A stretch of 64,000 nt of DNA from Luteipulveratus mongoliensis (GTDB taxonomy: Bacteria; Actinomycetota; Actinomycetes; Actinomycetales; Dermatophilaceae), in assembly GCF_001190945.1 (NCBI RefSeq), contig NZ_CP011112.1, positions 1,736,001-1,800,000 of the forward strand, in the 5' to 3' direction. The notes under the pieces were generated by a model. That model did no database searches, had not been told where the DNA came from, and worked only from the letters and a program-made list of their open reading frames with translations. This document shows, piece by piece, positions 16,950-25,153 of the stretch. How positions within the stretch are numbered: position 1 is the first letter of the stretch; each line of letters begins with the position of its first letter. The position numbers and the translations under genes are program-made.

Positions 16950-17443
16950 TCGTGTCGCAAGGTCCCAGCACGGATCCGCGGCTGACGCACGTACGCGAGG
17001 ACGGCACCGCACAGATGGTGGACGTCAGCGCCAAGCCGGTGACGGCGCGCGAGGCGTCCGCGGCCGGTCGGGTGCTGCTGTCCGCTCAGGCGGTGGCGGC
17101 GCTACGCGATCACACGGTGCCCAAGGGCGACGCGCTCGCGGTGGCCCGCATCGCCGGCATCCAGGCGGCCAAGCGCACCCCCGACCTGATCCCGTTGGCC
17201 CACCCGGTGGCGGTGCACGCGGTCACCGTCGAGCTGACCGTGGCCGACGACGGCGTCGACATCACCGCGACCGTCCGCACGGCTGACCGCACCGGCATCG
17301 AGATGGAGGCGCTGACCAGCGTCTCGGTTGCCGCGCTGGCCCTGGTCGACATGGTCAAGGCGGTCGACAAGCACGCCCGCATCACCGACATCAGGGTGAC
17401 CGCCAAGTCCGGCGGCCGATCGGGCGACTGGACCGAGGCGTGA
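16946..17443 (+). CDS. moaC: Cyclic pyranopterin monophosphate synthase MoaC
   Basis: The 165-residue protein starts at an ATG that overlaps the glp stop (ATGA). It has the MoaC signature: MVDVSAKPVTAREASAAG, the KGDALAVARIAGIQAAKRT helix, and the active-site segment IEMEALTSVSVAALALVDM followed by VKAVDK. MoaC converts the MoaA product into cPMP. The usual LIPLCHPL segment reads LIPLAHPV here, so the cysteine is replaced while the histidine is kept. It lies between glp and rimJ, where mycobacteria, as I recall, have no gene. Confidence 0.93.
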   Translation: MIVSQGPSTDPRLTHVREDGTAQMVDVSAKPVTAREASAAGRVLLSAQAVAALRDHTVPKGDALAVARIAGIQAAKRTPDLIPLAHPVAVHAVTVELTVADDGVDITATVRTADRTGIEMEALTSVSVAALALVDMVKAVDKHARITDIRVTAKSGGRSGDWTEA

Positions 17444-17916
17444 GATCCTCGGCCGTCGTCATCACCTGCTCGACGCGGGCGGCTGCTGGGACGTACGCCG
17501 ATCGCACGGGTCCGCTGATCGTCGAGGCCGCGCGTGGCTGGGGCTTCCAGGTGGAGGCGGCCGTCGTCGTACCCGACGGCCCGCAGGTCGAGCAGGCGCT
17601 ACGGGATGCTCTCGCGTCCGGGGCTGTTCTGGTCGTCACGACTGGTGGCACCGGACTCACTCCGACCGACCGGACCCCCGAGGCCACCCGCGCGGTCATC
17701 GACCGTGAGGTGCCCGGCATCGCGGAAGCGATCAGGGCCGCGGGAGTGGCAGCCGGCGTACCGACCGCGATGCTGTCCCGCGGCGTGGCCGGTCTCTCCG
17801 GGCGCACCCTGGTCATCAACCTGCCCGGCTCGACCGGCGGCGTACGCGACGGGCTGGCGGTGCTCGAGCCGGTCGTCCGCCATGCGGTGGACCAAGCGGC
17901 CGGAGGCGATCACTGA
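17440..17916 (+). CDS. mog: Molybdopterin adenylyltransferase (MogA/MoaB family)
   Basis: The 158-residue protein starts at a GTG overlapping the moaC stop. It has the MoCF fold motifs AVVITCSTRAAAGTYADRTG, VVTTGGTGLTPTDRTPEATR and INLPGSTGGVRDGL. MogA adenylates molybdopterin before molybdate insertion by MoeA. With glp and moaC it makes a three-gene molybdenum cofactor block in which each start overlaps the preceding stop. The following ATG (17916) overlaps its TGA. Confidence 0.9.
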   Translation: MRSSAVVITCSTRAAAGTYADRTGPLIVEAARGWGFQVEAAVVVPDGPQVEQALRDALASGAVLVVTTGGTGLTPTDRTPEATRAVIDREVPGIAEAIRAAGVAAGVPTAMLSRGVAGLSGRTLVINLPGSTGGVRDGLAVLEPVVRHAVDQAAGGDH

Positions 17917-18533
17917 TGACCGAGCGCAACTGGCCGGTCGCCCTCGAAGGCGTGCACAACGGCACGATCATCAGGTTGAGGGGGCTGCGCGGGCGCAAGG
18001 ACCGCAAGGCCTTCATGGGCCTGCGACGCGACAACGCGGAGTGGACCAAGCGCTGGGACTCGACGTCGCCGTACCCACGGATGCGGCAGGTGAGCTATGC
18101 GCACATGGTGCGCGAGCAGGAGCGAGAGGCCAAGGCCGGCCGGCTGCTCCCGCTGATGATCGACCTGGACGGCCGGATGACGGGCCAGATCCACCTGTTC
18201 AACATCGTGCGGGGAGCGCTGCAGAGCGGGTCGATCGGCTACTGGATCGATGAGCGGGCGGCCGGGCGTGGGGTGGTGCCGTTCGCGCTGGCCATGGTCA
18301 TCGACCACGCGTTCGGGCCGATGGGGCTGCACCGGGTCGAGGTCAACATCCGCCCGGACAATGCCAAGAGCCTGCGGGTGGTCGACAAGCTCGGGCTGCG
18401 GGATGAGGGCGTGCGCCGGGCGTACCTGCACATCGACAACGAGTGGCACGACCACCGATCGTTCGCGCTGACGCTCGAGGATCTCGCCGGTGAGTCCGCC
18501 CAGCACCGTCTGTACCGTCTTTCACAGCAGTAA
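17916..18533 (+). CDS. rimJ: GNAT N-acetyltransferase, RimJ-like
   Basis: This 205-residue GNAT protein has the RimJ/RimL pattern: TIIRLRGLRGRKDRKAFMGLRRDNAEW at the N-terminus, IGYWIDERAAGRGVVPFAL for the acetyl-CoA loop, and HRVEVNIRPDNAKSLRVVDKLG near the end. Family members acetylate protein N-termini or small amines using acetyl-CoA. Its position after glp matches M. tuberculosis Rv0995. Its ATG overlaps the mog stop. Confidence 0.82.
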   Translation: MTERNWPVALEGVHNGTIIRLRGLRGRKDRKAFMGLRRDNAEWTKRWDSTSPYPRMRQVSYAHMVREQEREAKAGRLLPLMIDLDGRMTGQIHLFNIVRGALQSGSIGYWIDERAAGRGVVPFALAMVIDHAFGPMGLHRVEVNIRPDNAKSLRVVDKLGLRDEGVRRAYLHIDNEWHDHRSFALTLEDLAGESAQHRLYRLSQQ

Positions 18534-18581
18534 CTCCTGCGACACGCGGCCGAGGTCCATCGGTGCGCACGCGATCGCACC

Positions 18582-18587
18582 TAACGT
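18582..18587 (+). promoter_or_regulatory. Putative -10 box (TAACGT) of glpR
   Basis: TAACGT ends 7 bases before GTG 18595, suggesting that glpR has its own leaderless promoter in addition to read-through from the glp operon. Confidence 0.4.
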
Positions 18588-18594
18588 CGATCGC

Positions 18595-19566
18595 GTGAGG
18601 AGCAGCAGCCTGATTTTCCTGGTCATTGTCATCATCTGGGCTGCCTACCTGCTCCAGCACTGGGTGCGTCGTCGCGAGCACCTCGCCACTGCTCGTTCGG
18701 TCGATCGATTCTCCGAGGGCATGCGGGTGCTGGAGCGTCGCCCCACCGTGCACGGCGCCGAGGTGCCGCTGCCCACCAGTGACGGGTCGGGTCGCCCGTC
18801 GGTCCTCGCGGCTGCTGTCGCTGAGCCGCGCCCCTCCCTGCGTGCAGGAGTGCCCATGACCAACGACGCCGAGCCCGTTCGTCCCGACTCCCGCCCCGCG
18901 AGTGCCGACGCCGAGGGCGCCGACGCACGCCAGGTCCGCGGCCTGACGCTGGTTGCGACCGTCGCGCTGTTCCTGGCCGTGGTCGTCATGACACCGATGG
19001 GTGTGACGCCCTGGTGGTCCCCGCTGGTCATGCTCGTTGCGCTCGGCGGCGTGATCGGCTGGCTGCGCAGTGCAGCGGTCAAGGCGGCCAGCAGTGCGGC
19101 GCCCGCGCCGAGCCAGGAGCGTCCCGCCCGTCCCGCCCCACGACGTACGCCGTCGCAGGCCGGCCGGGTCTCCGGCGCCGTGGCCGCGGAGTCGGTCTAC
19201 GACGTGTCCGGGCCGGCCGCCGCGACCGCAGAGCCGGTCGCAGCCGAGGTGCCCGTCAAGACGGCGCCGGCCGCCCAGCTGCAGCCTGGCGACTGGGAGC
19301 CGGTCGCCGTACCGCCCCCGACCTACACGCTCAAGGCGAAGGCCGCGGAGCGGGCCGAGCCCGCGCCGGCTGCCACGGTCGATGACACCCCGGTCTTCGA
19401 CGCTCAGTCGATCACCGAGCCCGAGCCCGAGCAGGCGCCCGAGGCGACGCCCGCACCTGCTCCGGCACCGTCGTACGCCGAGATGGCCGTCGAGGACCTC
19501 CCGTTCGACGGCCTGGCACTCGATGAGGATCTCGAGGACCTGCCGCCGGTTCACCGCGCGGGCTGA
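18595..19566 (+). CDS. Membrane protein, candidate GLP-R receptor (Rv0996-like)
   Basis: The 323-residue protein has an N-terminal transmembrane segment (SLIFLVIVIIWAAYLL) followed by QHWVRRREHLATARSVDRFSEGMRVLERR, a cytoplasmic conserved block. Two further membrane segments lie at about 120-160 (LTLVATVALFLAVVVM and LVMLVALGGVIGWL). The long C-terminal tail is Ala/Pro/Glu-rich and ends in an acidic motif (EDLPFDGLALDEDLEDLPP). Position after galU-glp-rimJ matches the GLP-R gene described in Corynebacterium and mycobacteria as the membrane partner of Glp in division. Orthology is inferred from order and topology, not from alignment. GTG 18595 is chosen for the leaderless promoter. Confidence 0.65.
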   Translation: MRSSSLIFLVIVIIWAAYLLQHWVRRREHLATARSVDRFSEGMRVLERRPTVHGAEVPLPTSDGSGRPSVLAAAVAEPRPSLRAGVPMTNDAEPVRPDSRPASADAEGADARQVRGLTLVATVALFLAVVVMTPMGVTPWWSPLVMLVALGGVIGWLRSAAVKAASSAAPAPSQERPARPAPRRTPSQAGRVSGAVAAESVYDVSGPAAATAEPVAAEVPVKTAPAAQLQPGDWEPVAVPPPTYTLKAKAAERAEPAPAATVDDTPVFDAQSITEPEPEQAPEATPAPAPAPSYAEMAVEDLPFDGLALDEDLEDLPPVHRAG

Positions 19567-19680
19567 TTCGGGTCAGTTCGGCGGCGCTTCGGCAAACGCC
19601 GTGCAAAATCTCGTCGATCGCCGGTCTGGGTAGTCCAGTCGAATGGACGGCAAGCACGTCAGGGCCTCACACTCCGTTGT

Positions 19681-20883
19681 ATGAGCGGTGAGTTGTTCAT
19701 CCTGATCCTGGTCGTGATCACGGCACTGGGATTCGACTTCACCAATGGCTTTCACGACACCGGCAACGCGATGGCCACCTCCATCGCCACCGGTGCGCTC
19801 AAGCCGAAGGCTGCGGTGGCGCTGTCAGCGATCCTCAACCTCTTCGGAGCCTTCCTGTCGGTCGAGGTGGCGACCACCGTCACCAAGGATGTGCTGAAGA
19901 TCCAGACCAGCTCAGGTGGGCTGGTCTCTGGTCTCGATGGCGAGAAGGCGATGACGATCATCTTCGCCGGCCTCATCGGCGGCATCGTCTGGAACCTGCT
20001 GACCTGGCTGCTCGGGCTGCCGAGCAGCTCCTCGCACGCGCTGTTCGGAGGCTTGATCGGGTCCGGGCTGGCCGGTGCAGTCACCATCAACTGGAACGGC
20101 ATCTTCAGCAAGGTGTTGATCCCGGCGGCCCTGTCGCCCCTCATCGCGGGCGTCGTCGCGGCGCTCGGCACCGCCACGGTCTACGCGATCACGAGATCGG
20201 CGCGGCCGAAGAAGCGTGACGAGGGCTTCCGTTGGGGTCAGGTCGGGACGGCGTCACTCGTCTCGCTCGCGCACGGCACCGGCGACGCGCAGAAGACGAT
20301 GGGCGTCATCGCGCTCGCCCTCATCGCGCACGGCAGCCTCACCGGCGAAGGTATCGAGAACAACGGCCTGCCGGTCTGGATCATCGTCAGCTGCGCGGTC
20401 GCGATCGCGCTGGGCACCTACCTCGGCGGCTGGCGGATCATCCGTACGCTCGGCAAGGGCCTGGTCGAGATCGAGTCACCGCAGGGCATGTCGGCGGATG
20501 CCTCATCGGCGGCGATCATCCTGACGTCGAGCCACTTCGGGATGGCGCTGTCCACCACGCACGTCGCGACAGGCTCCATCCTCGGCTCAGGCGTCGGCAA
20601 GCCCGGTGCGCAGGTTCGGTGGGCTGTGGCGGCGCGGATGGCGGCTGCGTGGCTCACCACGCTTCCGTCGGCCGGTGTCGTGGGCGCAACGTGCTACTTC
20701 ATCGCTCATCTGATCGGTGGCGTGACGGGCGCGGTGGCGATCTTCCTGATCCTGATCGCGCTCTCCGGTTATATGTACCTGCGCAGCCGAGCCCAGAAGG
20801 TCGACCACAGCAACGTCAACGACGAGTGGGACGGCACAGCTGAGGCGACTGAGGCCGGCGACGTCGTCTCTCGCGTGGGTTGA
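19681..20883 (+). CDS. pitA: Inorganic phosphate transporter, PiT family
   Basis: This 400-residue polytopic protein has the duplicated PiT signature. The first repeat has GFDFTNGFHDTGNAMATSIATGAL; the second has SLAHGTGDAQKTMGVIAL. Both carry the membrane segments and GANDAQ-like motifs of low-affinity phosphate:H+ symporters. SSSSHALFGGLIGSGLAG is the conserved substrate-site hairpin. The ATG has no Shine-Dalgarno sequence; CACACT ends 7 bases upstream and could be a weak leaderless -10. Two small genes follow in the same order as M. tuberculosis Rv0545c-Rv0543c. Confidence 0.93.
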   Translation: MSGELFILILVVITALGFDFTNGFHDTGNAMATSIATGALKPKAAVALSAILNLFGAFLSVEVATTVTKDVLKIQTSSGGLVSGLDGEKAMTIIFAGLIGGIVWNLLTWLLGLPSSSSHALFGGLIGSGLAGAVTINWNGIFSKVLIPAALSPLIAGVVAALGTATVYAITRSARPKKRDEGFRWGQVGTASLVSLAHGTGDAQKTMGVIALALIAHGSLTGEGIENNGLPVWIIVSCAVAIALGTYLGGWRIIRTLGKGLVEIESPQGMSADASSAAIILTSSHFGMALSTTHVATGSILGSGVGKPGAQVRWAVAARMAAAWLTTLPSAGVVGATCYFIAHLIGGVTGAVAIFLILIALSGYMYLRSRAQKVDHSNVNDEWDGTAEATEAGDVVSRVG

Positions 20884-20896
20884 GGAGGAGAAGCAG

Positions 20897-21193
20897 ATGA
20901 ACCTTGACTGGGCGAGCATGGCGTCCGCGAGCCTCAGAGTGCTCGTCGCCGGGCTGCTCTTCGGTGCCGGTCTCCCGGCGCTCTTCGCGACCGGCGTACG
21001 CCTGTGGAGCGACGGCAGCGGAGAGGTCGCGGATGACGGCACCGTGACGCGCCCGCGCAACGCCGTCCGAATGGCAGCGGCGTACGTGCTCTTCGCGGTC
21101 GTCGTGATCATCATCGCCCTGGCCGTCCTGTGGATCACCCGCAAGAGCCTGGACCATTACTTCGGGTGGCAGCCGTTCGGAGAGGCCAAGTGA
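20897..21193 (+). CDS. Small two-helix membrane protein of the pitA operon
   Basis: The 98-residue protein has two hydrophobic helices (SLRVLVAGLLFGAGLPALFA and AYVLFAVVVIIIALAVLWI) separated by a short hydrophilic loop. A strong GAGGAGGAG sequence lies before the ATG. Its place between pitA and a DUF3349 gene matches Rv0544c of M. tuberculosis, a membrane protein of unknown function. It may modulate the transporter, which is inference. Confidence 0.72.
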   Translation: MNLDWASMASASLRVLVAGLLFGAGLPALFATGVRLWSDGSGEVADDGTVTRPRNAVRMAAAYVLFAVVVIIIALAVLWITRKSLDHYFGWQPFGEAK

Positions 21194-21882
21194 GCGCCGG
21201 ACCGCTGGGCTCGATTCTCGGGTGGCTGCGCGCGGGTTATCCCGAGGGCGTACCCGCCAAGGACTTCCACCCCCTGCTGGCGCTGCTGACTCGGACCCTG
21301 CAGCCGGCGGAGGTGGAGCAGGTTGTCGAGCAGCTCGTCGCCGACCGACCCGAGTCCGGAGTGACGGTGCCGCAGGTGCTGGCGGCGATCGAGGCCGTCA
21401 AGCAGGCGCCGCCGAGCGACGAGGACGTACGCGCGGTCTCGGCTCGGCTGGCCGCGGTCGGCTGGCCGCTGGCCGGCGGTAGCAGTCGGATGGACGACGA
21501 GACCGCCGCGCCGACCGAAATGGCACCGCCCGAGCCGCAGGCTGAGCCCGAGCCGGCTCCCGCTCCCGTGCAGGAGGATCGGCCTGCCCTGCTGCGCAGG
21601 ATGCAGGAGTGGCTTCGGGCGGGCTATCCCGAGGGGGTGCCGTCCACGGACTACGTGCCTCTCCTGGCCCTGCTGCGGCGTCGTCTGACCGATGACGAGG
21701 TCAAGCAGATCTGCCGCGAGCTGATCGCCGCAGAAGGCGGCAAGGACGGCCCGCGCACCCCGATCAGCGCGATCGACGCGCAGGTGCTGATCACGAAGGT
21801 GACTCAGGAGATGCCTGCCGAGTCCGACATCACCAGGGTGCGCGAGCGCCTCGAGGCCAAGGGCTGGCCGGTCGAGGCTTAG
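21190..21882 (+). CDS. Tandem DUF3349 domain protein
   Basis: The 230-residue protein starts at a GTG overlapping the stop of the membrane gene. It has two copies of one ~90-residue module. The first begins ILGWLRAGYPEGVPAKDFHPLLALL (near residue 8) and the second WLRAGYPEGVPSTDYVPLLALL (near residue 142). Both end in a GWP(L/V) segment, and a Pro/Glu/Ala linker joins them. DUF3349 proteins such as Rv0543c are single-domain and about 100 residues long, so this is an internal duplication. Function is unknown. Confidence 0.8.
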   Translation: MSAGPLGSILGWLRAGYPEGVPAKDFHPLLALLTRTLQPAEVEQVVEQLVADRPESGVTVPQVLAAIEAVKQAPPSDEDVRAVSARLAAVGWPLAGGSSRMDDETAAPTEMAPPEPQAEPEPAPAPVQEDRPALLRRMQEWLRAGYPEGVPSTDYVPLLALLRRRLTDDEVKQICRELIAAEGGKDGPRTPISAIDAQVLITKVTQEMPAESDITRVRERLEAKGWPVEA

Positions 21883-21889
21883 GTCCTTG

Positions 21890-22372
21890 TCAGTCGGCCG
21901 GCACTGCCGGCGGCGCAGGCGTGGTCGGGGGCTGCGGCGTGGGAGGCGGTCCGGGCTTCGGAACCGGTGGCTGAGTCGACGCGACGCCGAGCGCCTGCGT
22001 CACCTTCGCGATGATCGCCTGCTCGGACGATACGACGCCCTTGCTCGCCTGGGCGACCTGCTGGACGGCCGTCGTGATGACGTTCTTGTACGCCGCCTGG
22101 TCGGCCGGGTTCTTGGCCAGCAGCTGGACGGCCTGGCTCAGCTCGGAGAGCACTGACTGCTCGACCTGCGTGGCGTCTCCCTTGGGCGGTGCGATGAGGC
22201 CGCCGCGGAAGAAGCCTTTGATGGTGTCGGGCGCTGTCGCCAGCACCTTGGACCCGGCTGCACTCTCCTTGAAGGTCGCGAAGAAACCGGGGTCTGCCTT
22301 GGACACCAATGCGATGGCACCGAAAGCGGCGCGACGAATGACGTCCTGCTCCTGCTCGTTGTAGTCAGCCAT
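21890..22372 (-). CDS. Helical protein of unknown function with Pro-rich tail
   Basis: I do not recognise this 160-residue protein. Residues 1-115 look all-helical and amphipathic (EQDVIRRAAFGAIALVSKAD, VEQSVLSELSQAVQLLAKN, VITTAVQQVAQASKG). The last ~35 residues are Pro/Thr/Ala-rich. There is no signal peptide or membrane segment. It is convergent with the DUF3349 gene (7 bases between them) and has its own leaderless promoter, so it is not part of the pitA operon. Confidence 0.65.
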   Translation of the reverse strand: MADYNEQEQDVIRRAAFGAIALVSKADPGFFATFKESAAGSKVLATAPDTIKGFFRGGLIAPPKGDATQVEQSVLSELSQAVQLLAKNPADQAAYKNVITTAVQQVAQASKGVVSSEQAIIAKVTQALGVASTQPPVPKPGPPPTPQPPTTPAPPAVPAD

Positions 22373-22378
22373 GGGGTC

Positions 22379-22384
22379 ACAGTA
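22379..22384 (-). promoter_or_regulatory. Putative -10 box (TACTGT) of the helical protein gene
   Basis: On the minus strand TACTGT ends 6 bases before the ATG at 22372. No Shine-Dalgarno sequence is present. Confidence 0.35.
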
Positions 22385-22424
22385 GGAGGGCTACGGCGGT
22401 CGCGGAAGGTTAGACGCGCGCGGG

Positions 22425-22430
22425 TAGCGT
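22425..22430 (+). promoter_or_regulatory. Putative -10 box (TAGCGT) of the aldo/keto reductase gene
   Basis: TAGCGT ends 7 bases before GTG 22438, in the leaderless geometry seen elsewhere in the window. Confidence 0.4.
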
Positions 22431-22437
22431 CGCTCCT

Positions 22438-23400
22438 GTGACGGACATGACGCAGCGCCCGCTGGGCGACTCGGACCTGATGGTGAGCGCAGTGGGCATC
22501 GGCTGCAACGCGTTCAGCAGGCGCGTGGACCTCGATGGCGTGCGCGACATCCTTGCAGCGGCGCGTGATGTCGGCGTCACCCTGCTCGACACCGCTGACA
22601 TCTACGGCAACCCACCGGGTGGGTCAGAGGCGCTCCTCGGTGAGGCTCTCAAAGGCCAGCGCGACGAGTTCGTGCTCGCGACGAAGTTCGGCATGGACAT
22701 GCAGCGTGTCGACGGTCCGGAGCCCGGTCCGCGGTGCTCCCCGGCTTACATCCGGCACGCCGTCGAGCACAGCCTGCGCCGGCTGCAGACCGACCACATC
22801 GATCTCTACCAGCTGCACCGACCCGACGAGGTCACGCCGATCGAGGAGACGCTGGGCACACTGACCGAGCTGGTCCAGGAGGGCAAGGTCCGCTACATCG
22901 GCTCCTCCAACCTGGCCGGCTGGCAGGTGGCCGATGCCGACTGGACCTCTCGTACGCAGGACCTCGCCCGCTTCGTGTCCGTCCAGAACCGCTACTCGTT
23001 GCTCGACCGGTCGATCGAGGACGAGGTGGTCCCGGCGGCCGAGACCTTCGGCGTCGGCGTGCTGCCGTTCTTCCCGCTCGAGTACGGCCTGCTCACCGGC
23101 AAATATCGGCGCGGCTCGGCCGCGCCGGAGGGTTCGCGTGCGGCGGTCGACCCGACACGGGCCGGTTGGCTGGCCACCGCGGACTGGGACCGCATCGAGG
23201 CGCTGGAGTCGTACGCCGCCGCTCGGGATCTGTCGATCCTGGAAGTCGCGATCGCCGGGCTTGCCGCCCAGCCGGCCGTGTCCTCAGTGATCTCCGGCGC
23301 CACGTCGGGCGAGCAGGTGCGCGCCAACGCGGCGGCCATGCGTTGGGAGCCGACCCTGGAGGACCTCGCCGAGCTGGACACGATCACCCGCGCCGACTGA
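22438..23400 (+). CDS. Aldo/keto reductase
   Basis: This 320-residue (alpha/beta)8 oxidoreductase has the AKR tetrad in order: LLDTADIYG (Asp and Tyr), LATKFG (Lys) and LYQLHRPD (His). The NADPH-binding end has SVISGATSGEQVRANAAA. It reduces carbonyls with NADPH; the substrate is not predictable. It lies just upstream of the phosphonate module but is separated from it by a 131-base promoter region, so a link is not established. Confidence 0.9.
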   Translation: MTDMTQRPLGDSDLMVSAVGIGCNAFSRRVDLDGVRDILAAARDVGVTLLDTADIYGNPPGGSEALLGEALKGQRDEFVLATKFGMDMQRVDGPEPGPRCSPAYIRHAVEHSLRRLQTDHIDLYQLHRPDEVTPIEETLGTLTELVQEGKVRYIGSSNLAGWQVADADWTSRTQDLARFVSVQNRYSLLDRSIEDEVVPAAETFGVGVLPFFPLEYGLLTGKYRRGSAAPEGSRAAVDPTRAGWLATADWDRIEALESYAAARDLSILEVAIAGLAAQPAVSSVISGATSGEQVRANAAAMRWEPTLEDLAELDTITRAD

Positions 23401-23497
23401 CGTCGTACGGCGCGCTCGTCAGTCGGCTCGCGCAGCCGGACGGACGTTCTCGGTAGTTCATCTCTCCGTCACGCCATGGACAACATGTACAACTACG

Positions 23498-23515
23498 TTC
23501 AAACGTGGCTATACA
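23498..23515 (+). promoter_or_regulatory. Putative GntR operator, site 1 (phosphonate oxygenase promoter)
   Basis: Read on the minus strand the site is TGTATAGCCACGTTTGAA. It matches sites 25946-25963 and 26033-26050 at most positions of a TGTnnAGCCAnGTTnG core. It lies 16 bases before the tmpA-like start, where a bound repressor would block transcription. Confidence 0.45.
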
Positions 23516-23531
23516 CGTGAAGTAGGGAGAG

Positions 23532-24605
23532 ATGATGACCGTCCTTGACGCGCCCGCGATCTGGTTGCGTGACAACTGCTCATGCGCTGAGTGCAAGCAC
23601 CCCGACAACGGCCAGAAGCTGTTCAACATCGGCGACCTGGCCGACGGCATCCGCGTCGATGAGACGCACGAGCAGGATGGCGAGGTGCACGTCCGGTTCG
23701 CGCCGGACGGCCACGCCTCTGTGTTCGACAGCGCGTGGCTGCGGCGTTGGCTGCCGGAGGCGAGCGAGGCCCCGACCGATCCTCGGGCCGAGGATGCCAA
23801 GCAGATCTGGGACGTCAGCGATCTTGGGCCACTGCCCGAGGCGAGCTGGGAGTCCTACCAACGCGATCCGGCCGTGAAGGCTGCGGCGCTGGAGGCCGTG
23901 GTGCGTACCGGATTCGTGGTGCTGCGCGGGGTCGAGACCACGCCGCGTCGGGTGCTGGATGTGGCTGCGACCTTCGGCTTTGTCCGGACCACCAACTATG
24001 GCGACCTGTTCGACGTCCGGATCGAGCCGAACCCGATCAACCTGGCCTTCACCGGCCTCCCGATCACGCCGCACACCGACAACCCCTACCGCGACCCGGT
24101 GCCCACCCTGCAGATCCTGCACTGCCTGAGCAACGCTGCTCCGGGCGGTGACTCGGGCTTCGTCGACGGGTTCAAGGCGGCCGAGGTGCTGCGTACCGAG
24201 AGCCCGGATGCGTTCGACATCCTCAGCGGCACCGAGGTGACGTTCAGGTTTGTCTCGGAGGACACCGAGCTCAGCGCGACGCGATCCATGATCGATGTGG
24301 ATCCGTACGGACGGGTCCGCGAGGTTCGCTTCAACAACCGGTCGCTCCAGCCTGTTCGGCTGCGACCGGAGGACACCGAGCGGTTCTACGTCGCGTACCG
24401 CGCCTTTGCCGAGGTGATCAACCGGCCGGAGCACCAGGTCGTCTTCCGCATGCAGCCAGGGGACTGCGTCATCTTCGACAACATCCGGCTCCTGCACGCC
24501 CGCACCGGATTCGAGGGTGAGGCCGGCGAGCGGCACCTGCAAGGTTGCTACGCCGACCTTGACGGGCTCGAGAGCACGTTGGCGGTCCTGAGGAGGGCTC
24601 GATGA
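23532..24605 (+). CDS. tmpA: 2-oxoglutarate/Fe(II) dioxygenase, TmpA-type (GBBH-like)
   Basis: The 357-residue protein has an N-terminal zinc module like that of gamma-butyrobetaine hydroxylase: IWLRDNCSCAEC with Cys16, Cys18 and Cys21, and a candidate fourth ligand His61. The TauD-fold catalytic domain has the HxD motif in ITPHTDNPYRDP and a distal His in LLHARTGF. GBBH-like dioxygenases hydroxylate next to a trimethylammonium-bearing chain. With a PhnZ-like partner the best match is TmpA, which hydroxylates 2-(trimethylamino)ethylphosphonate at C1. The alternative PhnY* acts on 2-aminoethylphosphonate but is, as I recall, PhyH-like. A GGGAGAG sequence precedes ATG 23532. The next gene overlaps by 4 bases. 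Confidence 0.72.
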   Translation: MMTVLDAPAIWLRDNCSCAECKHPDNGQKLFNIGDLADGIRVDETHEQDGEVHVRFAPDGHASVFDSAWLRRWLPEASEAPTDPRAEDAKQIWDVSDLGPLPEASWESYQRDPAVKAAALEAVVRTGFVVLRGVETTPRRVLDVAATFGFVRTTNYGDLFDVRIEPNPINLAFTGLPITPHTDNPYRDPVPTLQILHCLSNAAPGGDSGFVDGFKAAEVLRTESPDAFDILSGTEVTFRFVSEDTELSATRSMIDVDPYGRVREVRFNNRSLQPVRLRPEDTERFYVAYRAFAEVINRPEHQVVFRMQPGDCVIFDNIRLLHARTGFEGEAGERHLQGCYADLDGLESTLAVLRRAR

Positions 24606-25153
24606 GCGACGTCGTCGACCGCTTGCGCGAGCTGTTCGAGGGCGAGGGTGGGCGCGACTACCTCGGCGAGGACGTGAGCATGGCGCAGCACATGCTCCAG
24701 GCTGCCCAGAACGCACGGGCGGCCGACGCTGCTGACCACCTCGTGGTGGCAGCGCTCGTCCACGATGTCGGTCACTTCACCGGCGTGGTGTCCGGACGAG
24801 AGCTGATGGCTGGCAAGGAAAACCATCACGACGACGCCGGTGCGGACTGGCTCGCCGAGTGGTTCGGTCCCGAGGTGACCGAGCCCGTACGACTCCATGT
24901 CGCGGCGAAGCGCTACCTGTGCGCAGTCGAGCCGGCGTACATCGACGCCCTCTCCGAGGCATCGGTCTACACGCTAGATCTGCAGGGCGGACCGATGAGC
25001 GCTGCGGAAGTCGCGGAGTTCGAGGCGAACTCGCACCATGCGGATGCCGTCACCCTGCGCCGCTGGGAGGACGCGGGCAAGGACGCGAACGCCTCGACCG
25101 TGGACTTCGAGGAGTTCGTGCCGACGATCAGGGCCGTGGCGACGACTGCTTGA
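24602..25153 (+). CDS. tmpB: HD-domain mixed-valence di-iron oxygenase, PhnZ/TmpB-type
   Basis: This 183-residue HD protein starts in the stop of tmpA (ATGA). Its metal-ligand pattern fits PhnZ: Tyr20-x-x-Glu23, His30, His54-Asp55 (LVHDVGH), His76, His99 with Lys103 four residues later, and a late Asp157 after Arg154. Spacings from Tyr20 to His76 equal those I recall for PhnZ Y24, E27, H34, H58/D59 and H80. Enzymes of this group cleave the C-P bond of a 1-hydroxyphosphonate with O2, giving phosphate and glycine (PhnZ) or glycine betaine (TmpB). Its 3' end overlaps the convergent gntR gene by 26 bases. Confidence 0.75.
   Translation: MSDVVDRLRELFEGEGGRDYLGEDVSMAQHMLQAAQNARAADAADHLVVAALVHDVGHFTGVVSGRELMAGKENHHDDAGADWLAEWFGPEVTEPVRLHVAAKRYLCAVEPAYIDALSEASVYTLDLQGGPMSAAEVAEFEANSHHADAVTLRRWEDAGKDANASTVDFEEFVPTIRAVATTA

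Noticed and set aside
22438-23400. Aldo/keto reductase as first gene of the phosphonate operon
   Set aside because: A 131-base gap containing a candidate operator separates them, and it has its own promoter; no pathway step needs it.
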